The notes beneath the pieces are model-generated. The model had not been told where the DNA came from. It did not search any database and was given only the letters and a program-made list of their open reading frames with translations. The position numbers and the translations under genes are program-made. A stretch of DNA of 64,000 nucleotides from DYJK01 sp040755055 (GTDB lineage Bacteria > Bacteroidota > Ignavibacteria > Ignavibacteriales > Melioribacteraceae): contig JBFMBS010000013.1 in the NCBI GenBank assembly GCA_040755055.1, positions 1-64,000 on the forward strand, written 5' to 3'. Below, in pieces: positions 38,141-47,373 of this stretch. How positions within the stretch are numbered: position 1 is the stretch's first letter; the number at the start of each line of letters is the position of its first letter.

Positions 38141-38512
38141 CTAGTTATTGCGGTATTCTTCGGAGTTAGTTTGCTGGTTCAGATAAATAATTATTGGCTC
38201 TATTAACTTTTCGGCTTGCTTTGGTTTGAAGAGTAAAAATTGCTCTTTATGAAATATACGTGATAAAGATTTAATGGCGTCTGTGATTATTGATAATAAA
38301 TTTGTCTGGTGTGTAATGAGTTCGACCGGCATTAAAAATATTGTATCAAAAACGGAAGCTTCTACAATTGAATAGAGTTCTTTGTACCTCAAATCTTCCA
38401 GGCGCAATTCTTTCTTTACTAATCCGGACTTTTGTCTTTGATGAAGCTCGAATCTCATTCTATCTAATAGAAGAGCAAGAGCGGCTTCCGATGTTATTCT
38501 TATTTCTATCAT
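38141..38512 (-). CDS. Hypothetical 123-residue cytoplasmic protein
   Basis: Mostly alpha-helical and charged, beginning MIEIRITSEAALALLLDRMRF. No signal peptide or recognised motif. The gene lies 50 bases downstream of sucC, separated by the 38523-38552 palindrome. The 167 bases on its other side (37974-38140) hold no feature I can support. Confidence 0.6.
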   Translation of the reverse strand: MIEIRITSEAALALLLDRMRFELHQRQKSGLVKKELRLEDLRYKELYSIVEASVFDTIFLMPVELITHQTNLLSIITDAIKSLSRIFHKEQFLLFKPKQAEKLIEPIIIYLNQQTNSEEYRNN

Positions 38513-38522
38513 AATTACTTTC

Positions 38523-38552
38523 GACCTTCAAGGTCTTAAAACCTTGAAGGTC
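38523..38552. repeat. Palindrome GACCTTCAAGGT-CTTAAA-ACCTTGAAGGTC
   Basis: A perfect 12-base inverted repeat with a 6-base loop between sucC and the 123-residue gene. It can form a strong hairpin, although only a weak T-run follows. Palindromes of this type occur as dispersed repeats in Bacteroidota-like genomes; whether it terminates transcription is uncertain. Confidence 0.8.
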
Positions 38553-38563
38553 AGGTTAATTTT

Positions 38564-39790
38564 TTAAGCAACACTTTCCATATGTAAAACAGAAGTTACT
38601 TTATGTGCTGCTTCTTGTAATGTAATTGCAACTTCAAAATTTAAGCCCGAATTTTCGAGCATCTCTTTTGCAAGTTCTGCGTTTGTACCTTCAAGACGTA
38701 CAACAACCGGAACGGTAACATGAATTTCTTTAACGGCATCGATAACACCTTGTGCAACACGATCGCAGCGAACGATACCGCCGAATATATTTATTAAAAT
38801 TGCTTTGACGTTTGGATCGGCTAAGATGATCTTAAATCCGTTAGCAACGGTTTCTTTGTTAGCACCGCCGCCAACATCAAGAAAATTTGCCGGTTCGCCG
38901 CCGGCTAATTTTATAATATCCATTGTTGCCATTGCAAGTCCGGCACCGTTAACCATACAGCCAACATTGCCGTCGAGTTTGATGTAGTTCAAATTATATT
39001 TTGATGCTTCTATTTCGAGAGGTTCTTCTTCGTCAAGATCACGGTAAGCAGCAATTTCGGGATGGCGGTACAATGCATTGTCGTCGAAATTCATTTTTGC
39101 ATCAAGAGCTACAATACGATCATCATTGGTTATTATAAGAGGATTAATTTCGAGCAGCGAGGCGTCTGTTTCTTCATAAGCTTTATAAAGTTTTTGAATG
39201 AATCCAAGAAAACTCTTGAACGCCGCACCTATTAAACCGAGTCCAAAAGCGAGTTCGCGTGCCTGGTAAGATTGTAAACCTACTGAAGGATCGATCCACA
39301 CTTTCAAAATTTTATCGGGTGTTTCTTCTGCTACCTTTTCAATTTCAACACCGCCTTCAGTTGAAGCCATTATAACATTTTTAGAAACGCTTCTATCAAG
39401 CAATATTCCCAAATACAATTCTTTCTTATAATCTAAACCTTCGGCAATAAAGAGTGTTTTTACTATTTTACCTTCGTTGCCGGTCTGGTGAGTTACTAAC
39501 AAATTACCGAGCATCTTATGAGCATATTCTTTTGCTTTGTCAGACGATGTTGTGAATTTAACCCCACCTTCTTGTATTAATTCGTTGCGGTTTTCAGGAT
39601 CGTAGAGTTTTCCTTTACCTCTTCCACCGGCATGTATCTGTGATTTAACGACAAACTGGTTGATTCCCCTGGATTGAAGCGCTGTAATTGCAGAATCGAA
39701 CTCCGATAGGTCTTTGATTGCAACCCCATCCTGGATTGGTACGCCAAACTTTTTAAGTAATTCTTTTGCCTGGTATTCGTGAATTTTCAT
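38564..39790 (-). CDS. sucC: Succinate-CoA ligase (ADP-forming) subunit beta
   Basis: A 408-residue TCA-cycle enzyme subunit that couples succinyl-CoA to ADP phosphorylation. The ATP-grasp N-terminus MKIHEYQAKELLKKFGVP and KSQIHAGGRGKG, LLEINPLI, and GCMVNGAGLAMATMD near the C-terminus identify SucC. The alpha subunit (sucD) is not in this window. The gene is monocistronic here, bounded by the palindrome downstream. Confidence 0.96.
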   Translation of the reverse strand: MKIHEYQAKELLKKFGVPIQDGVAIKDLSEFDSAITALQSRGINQFVVKSQIHAGGRGKGKLYDPENRNELIQEGGVKFTTSSDKAKEYAHKMLGNLLVTHQTGNEGKIVKTLFIAEGLDYKKELYLGILLDRSVSKNVIMASTEGGVEIEKVAEETPDKILKVWIDPSVGLQSYQARELAFGLGLIGAAFKSFLGFIQKLYKAYEETDASLLEINPLIITNDDRIVALDAKMNFDDNALYRHPEIAAYRDLDEEEPLEIEASKYNLNYIKLDGNVGCMVNGAGLAMATMDIIKLAGGEPANFLDVGGGANKETVANGFKIILADPNVKAILINIFGGIVRCDRVAQGVIDAVKEIHVTVPVVVRLEGTNAELAKEMLENSGLNFEVAITLQEAAHKVTSVLHMESVA

Positions 39791-39931
39791 GATTTTCCTT
39801 CAAAATTTTTTGTATTTGTATAACAACATCGAAAAATTAAACCAATTAAATATGATATTCAATTTGACGAACTACGGTGATTTTTTATTTGTTATATAGT
39901 ATATTGTGTCCGAATATGATCGGGGTGAAAA

Positions 39932-40204
39932 ATGAACAGTAAACAAAAAACAATTCTGCTAATTGTTCTTTCAACATTTGTAGTATCATTATTAGTTTGG
40001 CAAATATTCGGGGGAGAGATATTCACCAAAACACAAGTTCTTGTTGAAACAAAGGATGAACTTTTCGGCTGGACGGAAAAAAAATGGGAGAACAAGTTTG
40101 TCTGGGGACTAGATTTGAGTTTGGTAATCAGCGGTGCATCAGTTTTAATAGGCGGTATTTTATTCTTTCTTTTCAGAAATAGAAAAAATTACAATCAATA
40201 TTGA
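39932..40204 (+). CDS. Small two-helix membrane protein
   Basis: A 90-residue protein with hydrophobic segments at about residues 8-27 and 62-84 and a charged middle with WTEKKWENKFVWGLD. The start ATG has GGGGTGA upstream. It lies 7 bases before the YceI gene on the same strand and is probably cotranscribed. No family recognised; a membrane partner for the YceI protein is a possibility. Confidence 0.65.
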   Translation: MNSKQKTILLIVLSTFVVSLLVWQIFGGEIFTKTQVLVETKDELFGWTEKKWENKFVWGLDLSLVISGASVLIGGILFFLFRNRKNYNQY

Positions 40205-40211
40205 GGGCATT

Positions 40212-40850
40212 ATGAATAAATTAATTAGAGTATTCTTAGTTCTACTTTTAGGCAACTCCTTTTTATCTGCGCAAGATTTTAAAGTAAAGGCAGCGGGTAC
40301 ACAGACCTTTAATTTTTCAGATGAAAACGGTAGAAACCATGTTTCATTTTTCAGCACTATGCCGCTTGAAGATATAACCGGTACTGCAAGCGGTGTATCA
40401 GGGACAGTTTCATTTGACCCGGCTAATTTTGCAAAAACATTAAAAGGGAAAATATCTGTTAAAGTTGCTTCAATGAATACCGGTATTGAACTGCGCAACC
40501 AGCACCTACGCGGACCGAATTGGTTTAATGCCGAAAAATATCCCGATATTACTTTCGAGATAAAGTCGGTATCCAACGTTAAAGCCATTGGTGAAAACAG
40601 ACTTGAATTTAAAGTGAAAGGTGATTTTACTTTTCACGGTGTGACTAAGGAATTAACAGTTGATACAGAAGCATCCTACCTTGAAGAGAGCGAACAAACT
40701 AAAAAACGAGCACCAGGTGATCTATTGGGAGTCCGTGCAAAATTTAATGTTAAGCTTTCCGATTACAAAGTTGATAACCAACTAATAGGGAATAAAGTTG
40801 CCGAGGATATTGAAGTAGGTGTGAATATCGTCGGTTCAAATAAATTGTAA
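40212..40850 (+). CDS. YceI-like family protein
   Basis: A 212-residue exported protein with a signal peptide (LIRVFLVLLLGNSFLSAQ) and a YceI-type lipocalin-like beta barrel (TGTASGVSGTVSFDPANF, MNTGIELRNQHLRGPNWFNAEKYPDITFE, and the FTFHGVTKELTVDTEAS block). These proteins bind isoprenoid-like lipids in the periplasm; the physiological role is not established. Start ATG at 40212 after TTGAGGGC. Confidence 0.93.
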   Translation: MNKLIRVFLVLLLGNSFLSAQDFKVKAAGTQTFNFSDENGRNHVSFFSTMPLEDITGTASGVSGTVSFDPANFAKTLKGKISVKVASMNTGIELRNQHLRGPNWFNAEKYPDITFEIKSVSNVKAIGENRLEFKVKGDFTFHGVTKELTVDTEASYLEESEQTKKRAPGDLLGVRAKFNVKLSDYKVDNQLIGNKVAEDIEVGVNIVGSNKL

Positions 40851-40858
40851 TAAGAAAT

Positions 40859-40995
40859 AGGGTTGTCACAAAAGATGAATAGCACACAGATAAATTCTGG
40901 TTAAAACAGAACTTGCCTGACGGCAGCCAGGTTTCCGCAGATTTTTTATTCTCCTTCGGCGAACAAGTTTGAACTATTACTTTTGTGACAACTCT
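40859..40995. mobile_element. MITE-like element with 16-bp inverted ends
   Basis: A 137-base intergenic stretch bounded by inverted repeats GTTGTCACAAAAG and CTTTTGTGACAAC (13 perfect bases, 16 with one mismatch). Inside are weaker palindromes around CTGACGGCAGCCAG and a CTTCGGCGAACAAG stretch. There is no coding sequence and no clear target duplication. It lies between two convergent genes and could also act as a bidirectional terminator. Confidence 0.6.
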
Positions 40996-41004
40996 TACTT
41001 TTAA

Positions 41005-41580
41005 CTATATGCCGTAAACTAATCCCGTGCTGAATGTAGGATATGTAGTATTACCACCCCAATGATTTCTCATTCCGAAGTTGACACTAAAATTTTGTGC
41101 TAATCCTAACATTATACCAAACTCTAAACCAAAAGAAGCGAATAGTTCGGACCTAACTAGTTTTGTATAATCGTAAATTGTAAACTCGTTAACCTGGTGT
41201 GAAGAAATCGGGAAGTAGTAATTTTTCTTCAAAATATTCAAACCCCACTCTAAACCAAAATATGGATTGATATTTAATCGTCCGAAATAGTATTTTATTC
41301 CAACAGTGATAGGTTGTAACGCATTATTTTTCTTTTTTGTAATGTAACCATATCTGCTCAATTCATTTATGTCTGTTTCATCATTCCACGAAAAGAAACC
41401 GTATGAAAAACTTAACGCTAAGCGATCTGTAATATAATTTGCTGCTGTAAAGTTACCGCCAAAGCCATTATCAAAGTGTTTTATGATTCCGACATTGACA
41501 CCGAGAAGTATCGAACTTTGTGCGCCAGTTTGACTTATAAGGGTTAAAAATAGAATGGATGAGAAAAAAAGATGTTTCAT
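41005..41580 (-). CDS. Outer-membrane beta-barrel protein (porin-family-like)
   Basis: A 191-residue exported protein with a signal peptide (residues 1-20, FFSSILFLTLISQTGAQ). Alternating aromatic/glycine beta strands suit an eight-stranded outer-membrane barrel (SSILLGVNVGI, ALSFSYGFFSWN, ITVGIKYYFG, INPYFGLEWGL, FSVNFGMRNHWG, FSTGLVYGI). No specific function. The 157-base gap upstream is without a gene. Confidence 0.75.
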   Translation of the reverse strand: MKHLFFSSILFLTLISQTGAQSSILLGVNVGIIKHFDNGFGGNFTAANYITDRLALSFSYGFFSWNDETDINELSRYGYITKKKNNALQPITVGIKYYFGRLNINPYFGLEWGLNILKKNYYFPISSHQVNEFTIYDYTKLVRSELFASFGLEFGIMLGLAQNFSVNFGMRNHWGGNTTYPTFSTGLVYGI

Positions 41581-41737
41581 ACTGCCTCCATATTGTTGGG
41601 TTATTTGTAAAGAGAATTTTGAACATTATGGTAAACAGCTTCGGGGGAGTGTTCCTTAATTTGTTGTTTGTAAAATAAATTGCGGTTTGCTTAGAAGCAA
41701 TATACAAATTAAGGGATAGTAGCGCTGAAAATCAGCG

Positions 41738-42433
41738 CTATTTTTTCTCTTCAAAAATACTATCCGGTATTCCTTTATTGATTTTGTAGTTTGAATAGGT
41801 AACGATAACATTACCCGAAAAATTGCTTCGATCGTTCCATCTTCTATGTTCATCTTGTTCGTTTTGCTGTTGTTGGGGGACTTCTTTTTTTGTCTCAGCC
41901 AAATCCGAATTAAGAGTAAATTTTATTTGCGATGGAAGCCCAAGATTTTTGTTATCGTATGCTAATTCTACCTTGGCAGTCCCGGTGCGCTTACCGGTTG
42001 TTTCTATTTTGCGTATAACTTTTTGTGATTGATCTACCCAAAGTGTTGTAAGAATGACATCTGCTGAGTCGCTGTTGGGAATAATTTTAATTACATCCGT
42101 GTTAATTCCATCCAATGATTCGGAGCGAGCATATAGAGCCGTATGATCACCTTTGAGTAGTTGCGTAGGAGAAAAATTAATGCTCTGTTTAGGAAGCATT
42201 GCAAAACCTTTTGAATCGATTTTTACTTTATCCGGCTGCTTGAAATATATTTTAGCTTTCGTATCTGGCATTTTAACGAATTCAAAATCGAGTTTGATGT
42301 TTACATCAACTTCATAATCGCGGATGGCTTCGAATTTCTTTTTTACGTCACCAAGGATTTTATCTGCGTCTTTAGTTTGTGCAAATGAATTGGAAATTAG
42401 AATTGATAGAATTAAAATCATAAACTTTTTCAT
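41738..42433 (-). CDS. LolA-like outer-membrane lipoprotein-sorting protein
   Basis: A 231-residue exported protein. I use the ATG at 42433 (GGAGAAG upstream), which gives a signal peptide MKKFMILILSILISNSFAQ; the in-frame start at 42544 would overlap the upstream ABC permease gene and bury the signal. The fold signature (DYEVDVNIKLDFEFVKMPDTKAKIYFKQPDKVKIDSKGFA-type strand pairs) fits the LolA/outer-membrane lipoprotein carrier superfamily. It lies just downstream of an ABC transporter and could act with it. Confidence 0.8.
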   Translation of the reverse strand: MKKFMILILSILISNSFAQTKDADKILGDVKKKFEAIRDYEVDVNIKLDFEFVKMPDTKAKIYFKQPDKVKIDSKGFAMLPKQSINFSPTQLLKGDHTALYARSESLDGINTDVIKIIPNSDSADVILTTLWVDQSQKVIRKIETTGKRTGTAKVELAYDNKNLGLPSQIKFTLNSDLAETKKEVPQQQQNEQDEHRRWNDRSNFSGNVIVTYSNYKINKGIPDSIFEEKK

Positions 42434-42453
42434 GATAACTTCTCCGTGATTTT

Positions 42454-43290
42454 TCAACTTAAAATATCTTTTTTGAGGAAGATGTAAGTTGTAATTAAAT
42501 ACAAACCAACTATGTGTCCAAGCAGAACCGACCCCGAGCGCCATACATCTGCATAATCAACCGGGTCATCGAAAAAACTACTCCACACAGCCATGTGCGA
42601 TGTAAAGAAATACGGTGACAGATTCTGAAGTATTTCAACCGGCAATGCAGAAAGAATAAGAAGAATAATAATTAGTGCCATTGTTGCTACAATCGGTCCA
42701 ATAGCATTTTCAACAAGAGATGAGAAGAAAAACGAAAGAGCGAATACAGTTCCCATACTTATTAAAGCAAAAAAATAAGCAGAGGCAAAACGCCAAAGTA
42801 CATCATCGGCGGCAAAGATAATTAATTTACCGCGGAAGGAAATTAATTCGCCGGTTCCAAAAATTAAACAGCTTATACCAAGACTTAAAAATGCGAGCCA
42901 CGCCAACAGAATTGTTACGTATATCATCCCGGCAATATATTTTGCGGTAACTACCTGGAACCGCGAAACCGGCCGTGTAAGCAGCATACGGTAAGTACCG
43001 GACGTAGCTTCGTTAGCAAGAATATCACCGCCGACAAGAACAATCAAAAACGGAAAATGAATAAACAAAGAGTTTAGAATCAGGTTTGCAACAAGGTAAC
43101 CGTTAAAAAGATTGCCAACCATAAAAAATGAGTCTTGAAAGGTACGTGTAAGCGCCCTTATATAATCATCACCGGTAAAATAGAGGGCTGTCTGAACGAT
43201 TGGAACGAGAATTCCAATTGCAATAAAACCGATATATGTTCTCCATTTCTTAAAGATCTTTTGGAGCTCGGTATAAATTAGAGTTGTCAT
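42454..43290 (-). CDS. ABC-2 type transporter permease
   Basis: A 278-residue inner-membrane protein with six hydrophobic segments and the ABC-2 pattern GGDILANEATSGTYRMLLTRPVSR near residues 88-111. It overlaps the ATPase gene by four bases. The pair likely forms an exporter of NatA/NatB type; the substrate is unknown. Confidence 0.9.
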   Translation of the reverse strand: MTTLIYTELQKIFKKWRTYIGFIAIGILVPIVQTALYFTGDDYIRALTRTFQDSFFMVGNLFNGYLVANLILNSLFIHFPFLIVLVGGDILANEATSGTYRMLLTRPVSRFQVVTAKYIAGMIYVTILLAWLAFLSLGISCLIFGTGELISFRGKLIIFAADDVLWRFASAYFFALISMGTVFALSFFFSSLVENAIGPIVATMALIIILLILSALPVEILQNLSPYFFTSHMAVWSSFFDDPVDYADVWRSGSVLLGHIVGLYLITTYIFLKKDILS

Positions 43291-44213
43291 TTATCGCCTC
43301 CTTCGGTAATCTTTAAGAAATAATCTTCGAGAGATTTTACCGGGATAACAGCACGTACCGAGATCCCGTTTTCGATAAAATGTTTGTTTAAATCGGCAAC
43401 TTCGTTTTGCGGCATTTCGAGCAGAATTTGATTTTTCTCCTTCGATTTGAAATTTTTATTCCACATTGTAAAATTAAGTACTTCAATTGCTTTTGAAATA
43501 TCATCAACCTCAAACGTTACGCTTACAGTATCGGACTTAAGCAATTCTTCAACGGTACCTTCTACCCGGGTTGTTCCTTTATTAATTATTATCATTCTTG
43601 AAGCGATTATTTCAACTTCTCTTAAAATATGAGATGAAAGAAAAATTGTTTTGTTTTTAACTTTGCTTAAGTAAAGAATTAAGTCGCGTATCTCTTTCAT
43701 TCCCTGGGGATCGAGCCCGGTTGTTGGTTCATCAAGAATAATTAATTCGGGATCATGCAGAAGAGCTTGTGCAATACCGAGGCGTTGTTTCATACCGTGC
43801 GAATATGTTTTTACTTTGCTTTTGTAACGGTTAGCTAATCCAACAAGTTCGAGCATCTCCATAATTTTTTTCTTTGATGTATCTGCACCGCAAAGTTTAC
43901 CAAGTATTTCTAAATTCTTGTAAGCGGAGAGATACATGTAAAAATCGGGCTTTTCTACAATTGCACCGACCTTTCTTAAAATTTTTTCGCGATTCTCTTT
44001 TAAAGGCATACCGAAAATTTTAATTGATCCGTCAGTCGGTTTGATCAATGAAAGAAGCATTCTTATCGTTGTGCTTTTGCCGGCACCGTTTGGGCCTAAA
44101 AATCCAAATACATCACCGCGATAAACATTTAAGTCGAGATTGTTAACTGCGACGAGACTTTTAAATTTTTTTGTAAGGCCTCTAACTTCTATAATCTGTT
44201 CGGAATTCAACAT
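43287..44213 (-). CDS. ABC transporter ATP-binding protein
   Basis: A 308-residue ATPase with Walker A GPNGAGKSTT (about 39-48), signature YSHGMKQRLGIAQALLHDPELI and Walker B LIILDEPTTGLDP. The C-terminal 80 residues are the usual extra domain of DrrA/NatA-type exporters. First gene of the three-gene unit with the permease and LolA-like protein. Confidence 0.95.
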   Translation of the reverse strand: MLNSEQIIEVRGLTKKFKSLVAVNNLDLNVYRGDVFGFLGPNGAGKSTTIRMLLSLIKPTDGSIKIFGMPLKENREKILRKVGAIVEKPDFYMYLSAYKNLEILGKLCGADTSKKKIMEMLELVGLANRYKSKVKTYSHGMKQRLGIAQALLHDPELIILDEPTTGLDPQGMKEIRDLILYLSKVKNKTIFLSSHILREVEIIASRMIIINKGTTRVEGTVEELLKSDTVSVTFEVDDISKAIEVLNFTMWNKNFKSKEKNQILLEMPQNEVADLNKHFIENGISVRAVIPVKSLEDYFLKITEGGDK

Positions 44214-44275
44214 GTCTCCAATTGTTAGGTGATAAGACGAAAGAAGTAATTAACTTGTTCGGAAATATTTTCACT

Positions 44276-46102
44276 TTATTGTTCCGCTTCCTGAAGGGAT
44301 TGTGCATCTTCTTTTTTCTTCCCGAAATTTTTGCTTAACGGAATAAACTTAGCTACGATGAAAGATGGAATAGTTGCTATGCAAACCCAAATGAAAAAGT
44401 ATTTATATCCAATTGCTTCCTGGATGAATCCGCTAAAAATGCCGGGCACCATCATACCAAGAGCCATGAACCCGGTTGCAATTGCATAATGAGAAGTTTT
44501 GTATTCACCTTCGGAAATAAAAATCATGTACATTACATATGCTGTAAAACCAAATCCGTATCCAAATTGTTCAATTGCAACACATGCGTAGATAATCCAC
44601 ATATTTGCCGGTTGTGTATAAGACATATATACATAAACAGTATTAGGCAAATTGATAGCAATCAACATCCACCAGAGCCAGGTTTTTAATCCGTTTTTCG
44701 AAATAGCGAAACCGCCGAGTATTCCGCCGAGCACAAGGGCAATCATTCCTACCGTGCCGTAAATGAATCCAACATCGGCGGTTCCTAATCCTAATCCGCC
44801 AACAGAACGAGGGTCGAGTAGGAATGGCGCAGCCATTTTTACAAGCTGCGATTCACCTAAACGGTATAACAGTAAAAAGCCGATTATGATTAGAATTTTT
44901 TCTTTCTCAAAGAATCTGAAAAAAGTCCTGAAGAATTCTTTCAATGCTGAACTTCTATAAGTATCCACTACAGATTTATCATTTGTCGGCACCGGCAAAA
45001 CGAATTTGTGATAAATGAAAAAGAAAACAAATAGCAATGCGACAACACCAATTGTGATCATCCAGGCAACGGGAATTTTATCGGATTGTATTTTAAATAC
45101 GGCTTCGGTTCTACTCTGTATATTCTGATCGATTTGAATTACGGAAAATGCCGGTTTGTTCCAATTGTATGATGTGAACTTGAAAGATTCTCCTTCAATA
45201 ATCGTGAAGCCATTATTACCCTCAAGAAAATCGACATTTACAAAATATTCGTCTCCTTCATCCGGTTGTTTCGATAAATGGAATTTTATGATTGCGACAT
45301 TTCCAACTAATTCATTATCTATTATTGTATCCGGCACGGCAAGTTCGTTAAGGTTGAATCCGTTCATTGTATTGAAACGTCTCGCAAAATTTGTATAAAA
45401 CCCGACCGACTCTTTTGTTATCGGTTTTGTTCCAATTTCTATGACAGAAGGATTAGCAACAATGCTTAAAGCTCCGGGTACCGGTTTAACACTCATCGAA
45501 TCAATTTGAATGGTCTGCTCGAAAAATTTTTGCGGATTGGCAATCACTTTAACTTCTGCCGGTGAAACGGAAAATGCACTTTCAAGGTTGCCGGCAAGTA
45601 TAACAAGCAGACCTTGTCCGGCTATCATTGCAAATCTGTAAAATGTACTTCGTATCCCTACGAAGAATGATTGTTGGTTTTCATTCAACGCAAGCATATA
45701 AAATCCATCGGCAGAAATATCATGAGTTGCCGAGCTGAAAGCTAAGAGCCAGAAAAACAAAAGTGTAAACTGGAAAAAATCAGGCGCTGGAATTGTAAAC
45801 GCAACACCGGCTAACGCGGCACCGATAATTAATTGCATTGTAATAATCCAAAACCGTTTTGTGCGCAGTATATCTACAATCGGGCTCCAGAGAGGTTTAA
45901 TTACCCACGGCAGATAAAGCCAGCTTGTATATAGAGCAATATCTGCGTTTGAAATACCAAGCCGCTTATACATTATAACTGAGAGTGTAATTACAATTAC
46001 GTAGGGTAATCCTTCCGCAAAGTAGAGTGTTGGTATCCAGCTCCAAGGGTTTTTGGTTTTAGGTACTGATTTATTGTGCAAGGTAGATTTTTTTACTATC
46101 AT
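44276..46102 (-). CDS. MFS transporter (AmpG-like) with a large periplasmic insertion
   Basis: A 608-residue major facilitator with an AmpG-like N-terminus (SWIPTLYFAEGLPYVIVITLSVIMYKRLGI) and second half. About 170 residues (172-343) of polar, beta-like sequence are inserted after transmembrane helix 5, between GQGLLVILAGN and VAWMITIGVV. AmpG proteins import anhydro-muropeptides for recycling. The next gene downstream of its promoter side is an amino-sugar kinase 5 bases upstream, so peptidoglycan or amino-sugar recycling is the natural inference. The insertion is unusual for the family. Confidence 0.85.
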   Translation of the reverse strand: MIVKKSTLHNKSVPKTKNPWSWIPTLYFAEGLPYVIVITLSVIMYKRLGISNADIALYTSWLYLPWVIKPLWSPIVDILRTKRFWIITMQLIIGAALAGVAFTIPAPDFFQFTLLFFWLLAFSSATHDISADGFYMLALNENQQSFFVGIRSTFYRFAMIAGQGLLVILAGNLESAFSVSPAEVKVIANPQKFFEQTIQIDSMSVKPVPGALSIVANPSVIEIGTKPITKESVGFYTNFARRFNTMNGFNLNELAVPDTIIDNELVGNVAIIKFHLSKQPDEGDEYFVNVDFLEGNNGFTIIEGESFKFTSYNWNKPAFSVIQIDQNIQSRTEAVFKIQSDKIPVAWMITIGVVALLFVFFFIYHKFVLPVPTNDKSVVDTYRSSALKEFFRTFFRFFEKEKILIIIGFLLLYRLGESQLVKMAAPFLLDPRSVGGLGLGTADVGFIYGTVGMIALVLGGILGGFAISKNGLKTWLWWMLIAINLPNTVYVYMSYTQPANMWIIYACVAIEQFGYGFGFTAYVMYMIFISEGEYKTSHYAIATGFMALGMMVPGIFSGFIQEAIGYKYFFIWVCIATIPSFIVAKFIPLSKNFGKKKEDAQSLQEAEQ

Positions 46103-46106
46103 ATTT

Positions 46107-47024
46107 TTATTGTTTACCGGTTATGAAAAATTTTTTAGCTAATAATACCGCACCACGCTCTGGCGGATATTCGGCTTTTTGAATTAGTATATTTTCAAAT
46201 CTTGATTTAATCTTTCTTTTTAAGAGATTAGAGTAATAATTACTTTCTAAGATCAAACCGCCATAAAAGCATAAAGGGATTTTTTTTGATTTGAAATTCT
46301 TAGCAGCGGTTTCAATATGATTAATAAGTTCGTTAACCTCTTCGTTTAATATTTTTCTGCTTAAGATGTCTCCTTGCTTTGCCGCTTGAATTACAATTGG
46401 TGCAATCGAAGCAATATCGAATCCGGGTGAATTGACTTTATAAATAAATTCGTCTCTACCGAAGATTTTTAATTTGTCTAAAATTTTATTTGTAAGGATA
46501 TTTTTTTTAATACGCTTGTCAAAAGACTTTGAAACGATCGCCAAACCTTTTCTGCCGATTGAATAGCCGCTCCCTTCATCACCGATCAACCTTCCGTAGC
46601 CGCCAACTCGTAAAATTTTACCTGGATTGTTTTTATAAATTAATATAGAACCGGTGCCGGCAATTAACATCATACCGGGTTTTCCGGAAAAAGCACCTTC
46701 AAGGGCTGTTAACGCATCACTTGTAATTTCCAGTCCGGAGATTTTTATTTTTGATTTTTTTGTTTGAGCAATGATACTTTTTTTAAGTCTTTCAGCTTCT
46801 CCTACGCGACCGGCTCCCGAAATTCCGGCAGCAATAAAAATTTCACTTAGTTTACCGGATAAATTTTTAATCAAATTAAAAAGTGTTTCCGATGATTTTT
46901 CAAAACCTACAATGTGGGGATTTGCCGCCCCGGTTTCTGCAGTTTTGATAACTTTGAGATTTTGATCGGTAAGTATTCCGCGTGTCTTTGTACCGCCGCC
47001 GTCTATCCCGATAAAATAAGGCAT
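46107..47024 (-). CDS. BadF/BadG-type ATPase, probable N-acetylglucosamine kinase
   Basis: A 305-residue ASKHA-fold kinase. The phosphate-1 motif IGIDGGGTKTRG is at residues 5-16; later come LIAGTGSILIY and the GGYGRLIGDEGSGYSIG block, all typical of N-acetylglucosamine kinases in the BadF/BadG family. It should phosphorylate amino sugars salvaged from peptidoglycan or glycoproteins. I chose the ATG at 47024 over the in-frame TTG one codon earlier. It is cotranscribed with the MFS gene. Confidence 0.9.
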   Translation of the reverse strand: MPYFIGIDGGGTKTRGILTDQNLKVIKTAETGAANPHIVGFEKSSETLFNLIKNLSGKLSEIFIAAGISGAGRVGEAERLKKSIIAQTKKSKIKISGLEITSDALTALEGAFSGKPGMMLIAGTGSILIYKNNPGKILRVGGYGRLIGDEGSGYSIGRKGLAIVSKSFDKRIKKNILTNKILDKLKIFGRDEFIYKVNSPGFDIASIAPIVIQAAKQGDILSRKILNEEVNELINHIETAAKNFKSKKIPLCFYGGLILESNYYSNLLKRKIKSRFENILIQKAEYPPERGAVLLAKKFFITGKQ

Positions 47025-47373
47025 CAATTCTCTTCAAATTATTGGGTTTCAAAATATATAATTTCATTAGAAATTAAAACCAGCAGACAAAGAGTATTTT
47101 GTTGAAAAATCGATGTTGATTAATGAGCGAAATGTTATTACATTTTTTGCGAACAATTCTATTCGTACTCATAATCTTCTTCTTCATTACCTAAAATGAT
47201 TCTCTTACTTCGAGAATTTAATAGAGAAAATATCGGAGGACGAGATGGCGTGTAAAACATTTTTCTTGTACATCCTAGCAAAAACCACACGGTAACCGGG
47301 TACTTATCGAATCGGGACAACGGAGAAATTGGAATTTATTGGGTAATAGATTTTTTGTTTAAGGAGGTAAAAA
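47025..47373. other. Intergenic region without a clear gene
   Basis: A divergent intergenic region of 349 bases between the kinase gene and a lipoprotein gene. It contains a GGAGGACG/ATG at about 47242 followed by only 16 codons (about MACKTFFLYILAKTTR), which distantly resembles the start of GIY-YIG nucleases. There is no support for a functional gene. Promoters for both flanking genes should lie here. Confidence 0.35.

Noticed and set aside
40160..40588. Long open frame on the minus strand inside the YceI gene
   Set aside because: It lies wholly opposite a well-supported gene and its product resembles no protein; it is a reading-frame shadow.
47236..47330. Possible GIY-YIG nuclease remnant (a short run like KTFFLYILA after GGAGGACGAG-ATG)
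   Set aside because: Only 16 codons in frame and the rest needs several shifts; similarity is too weak to claim a gene or pseudogene.
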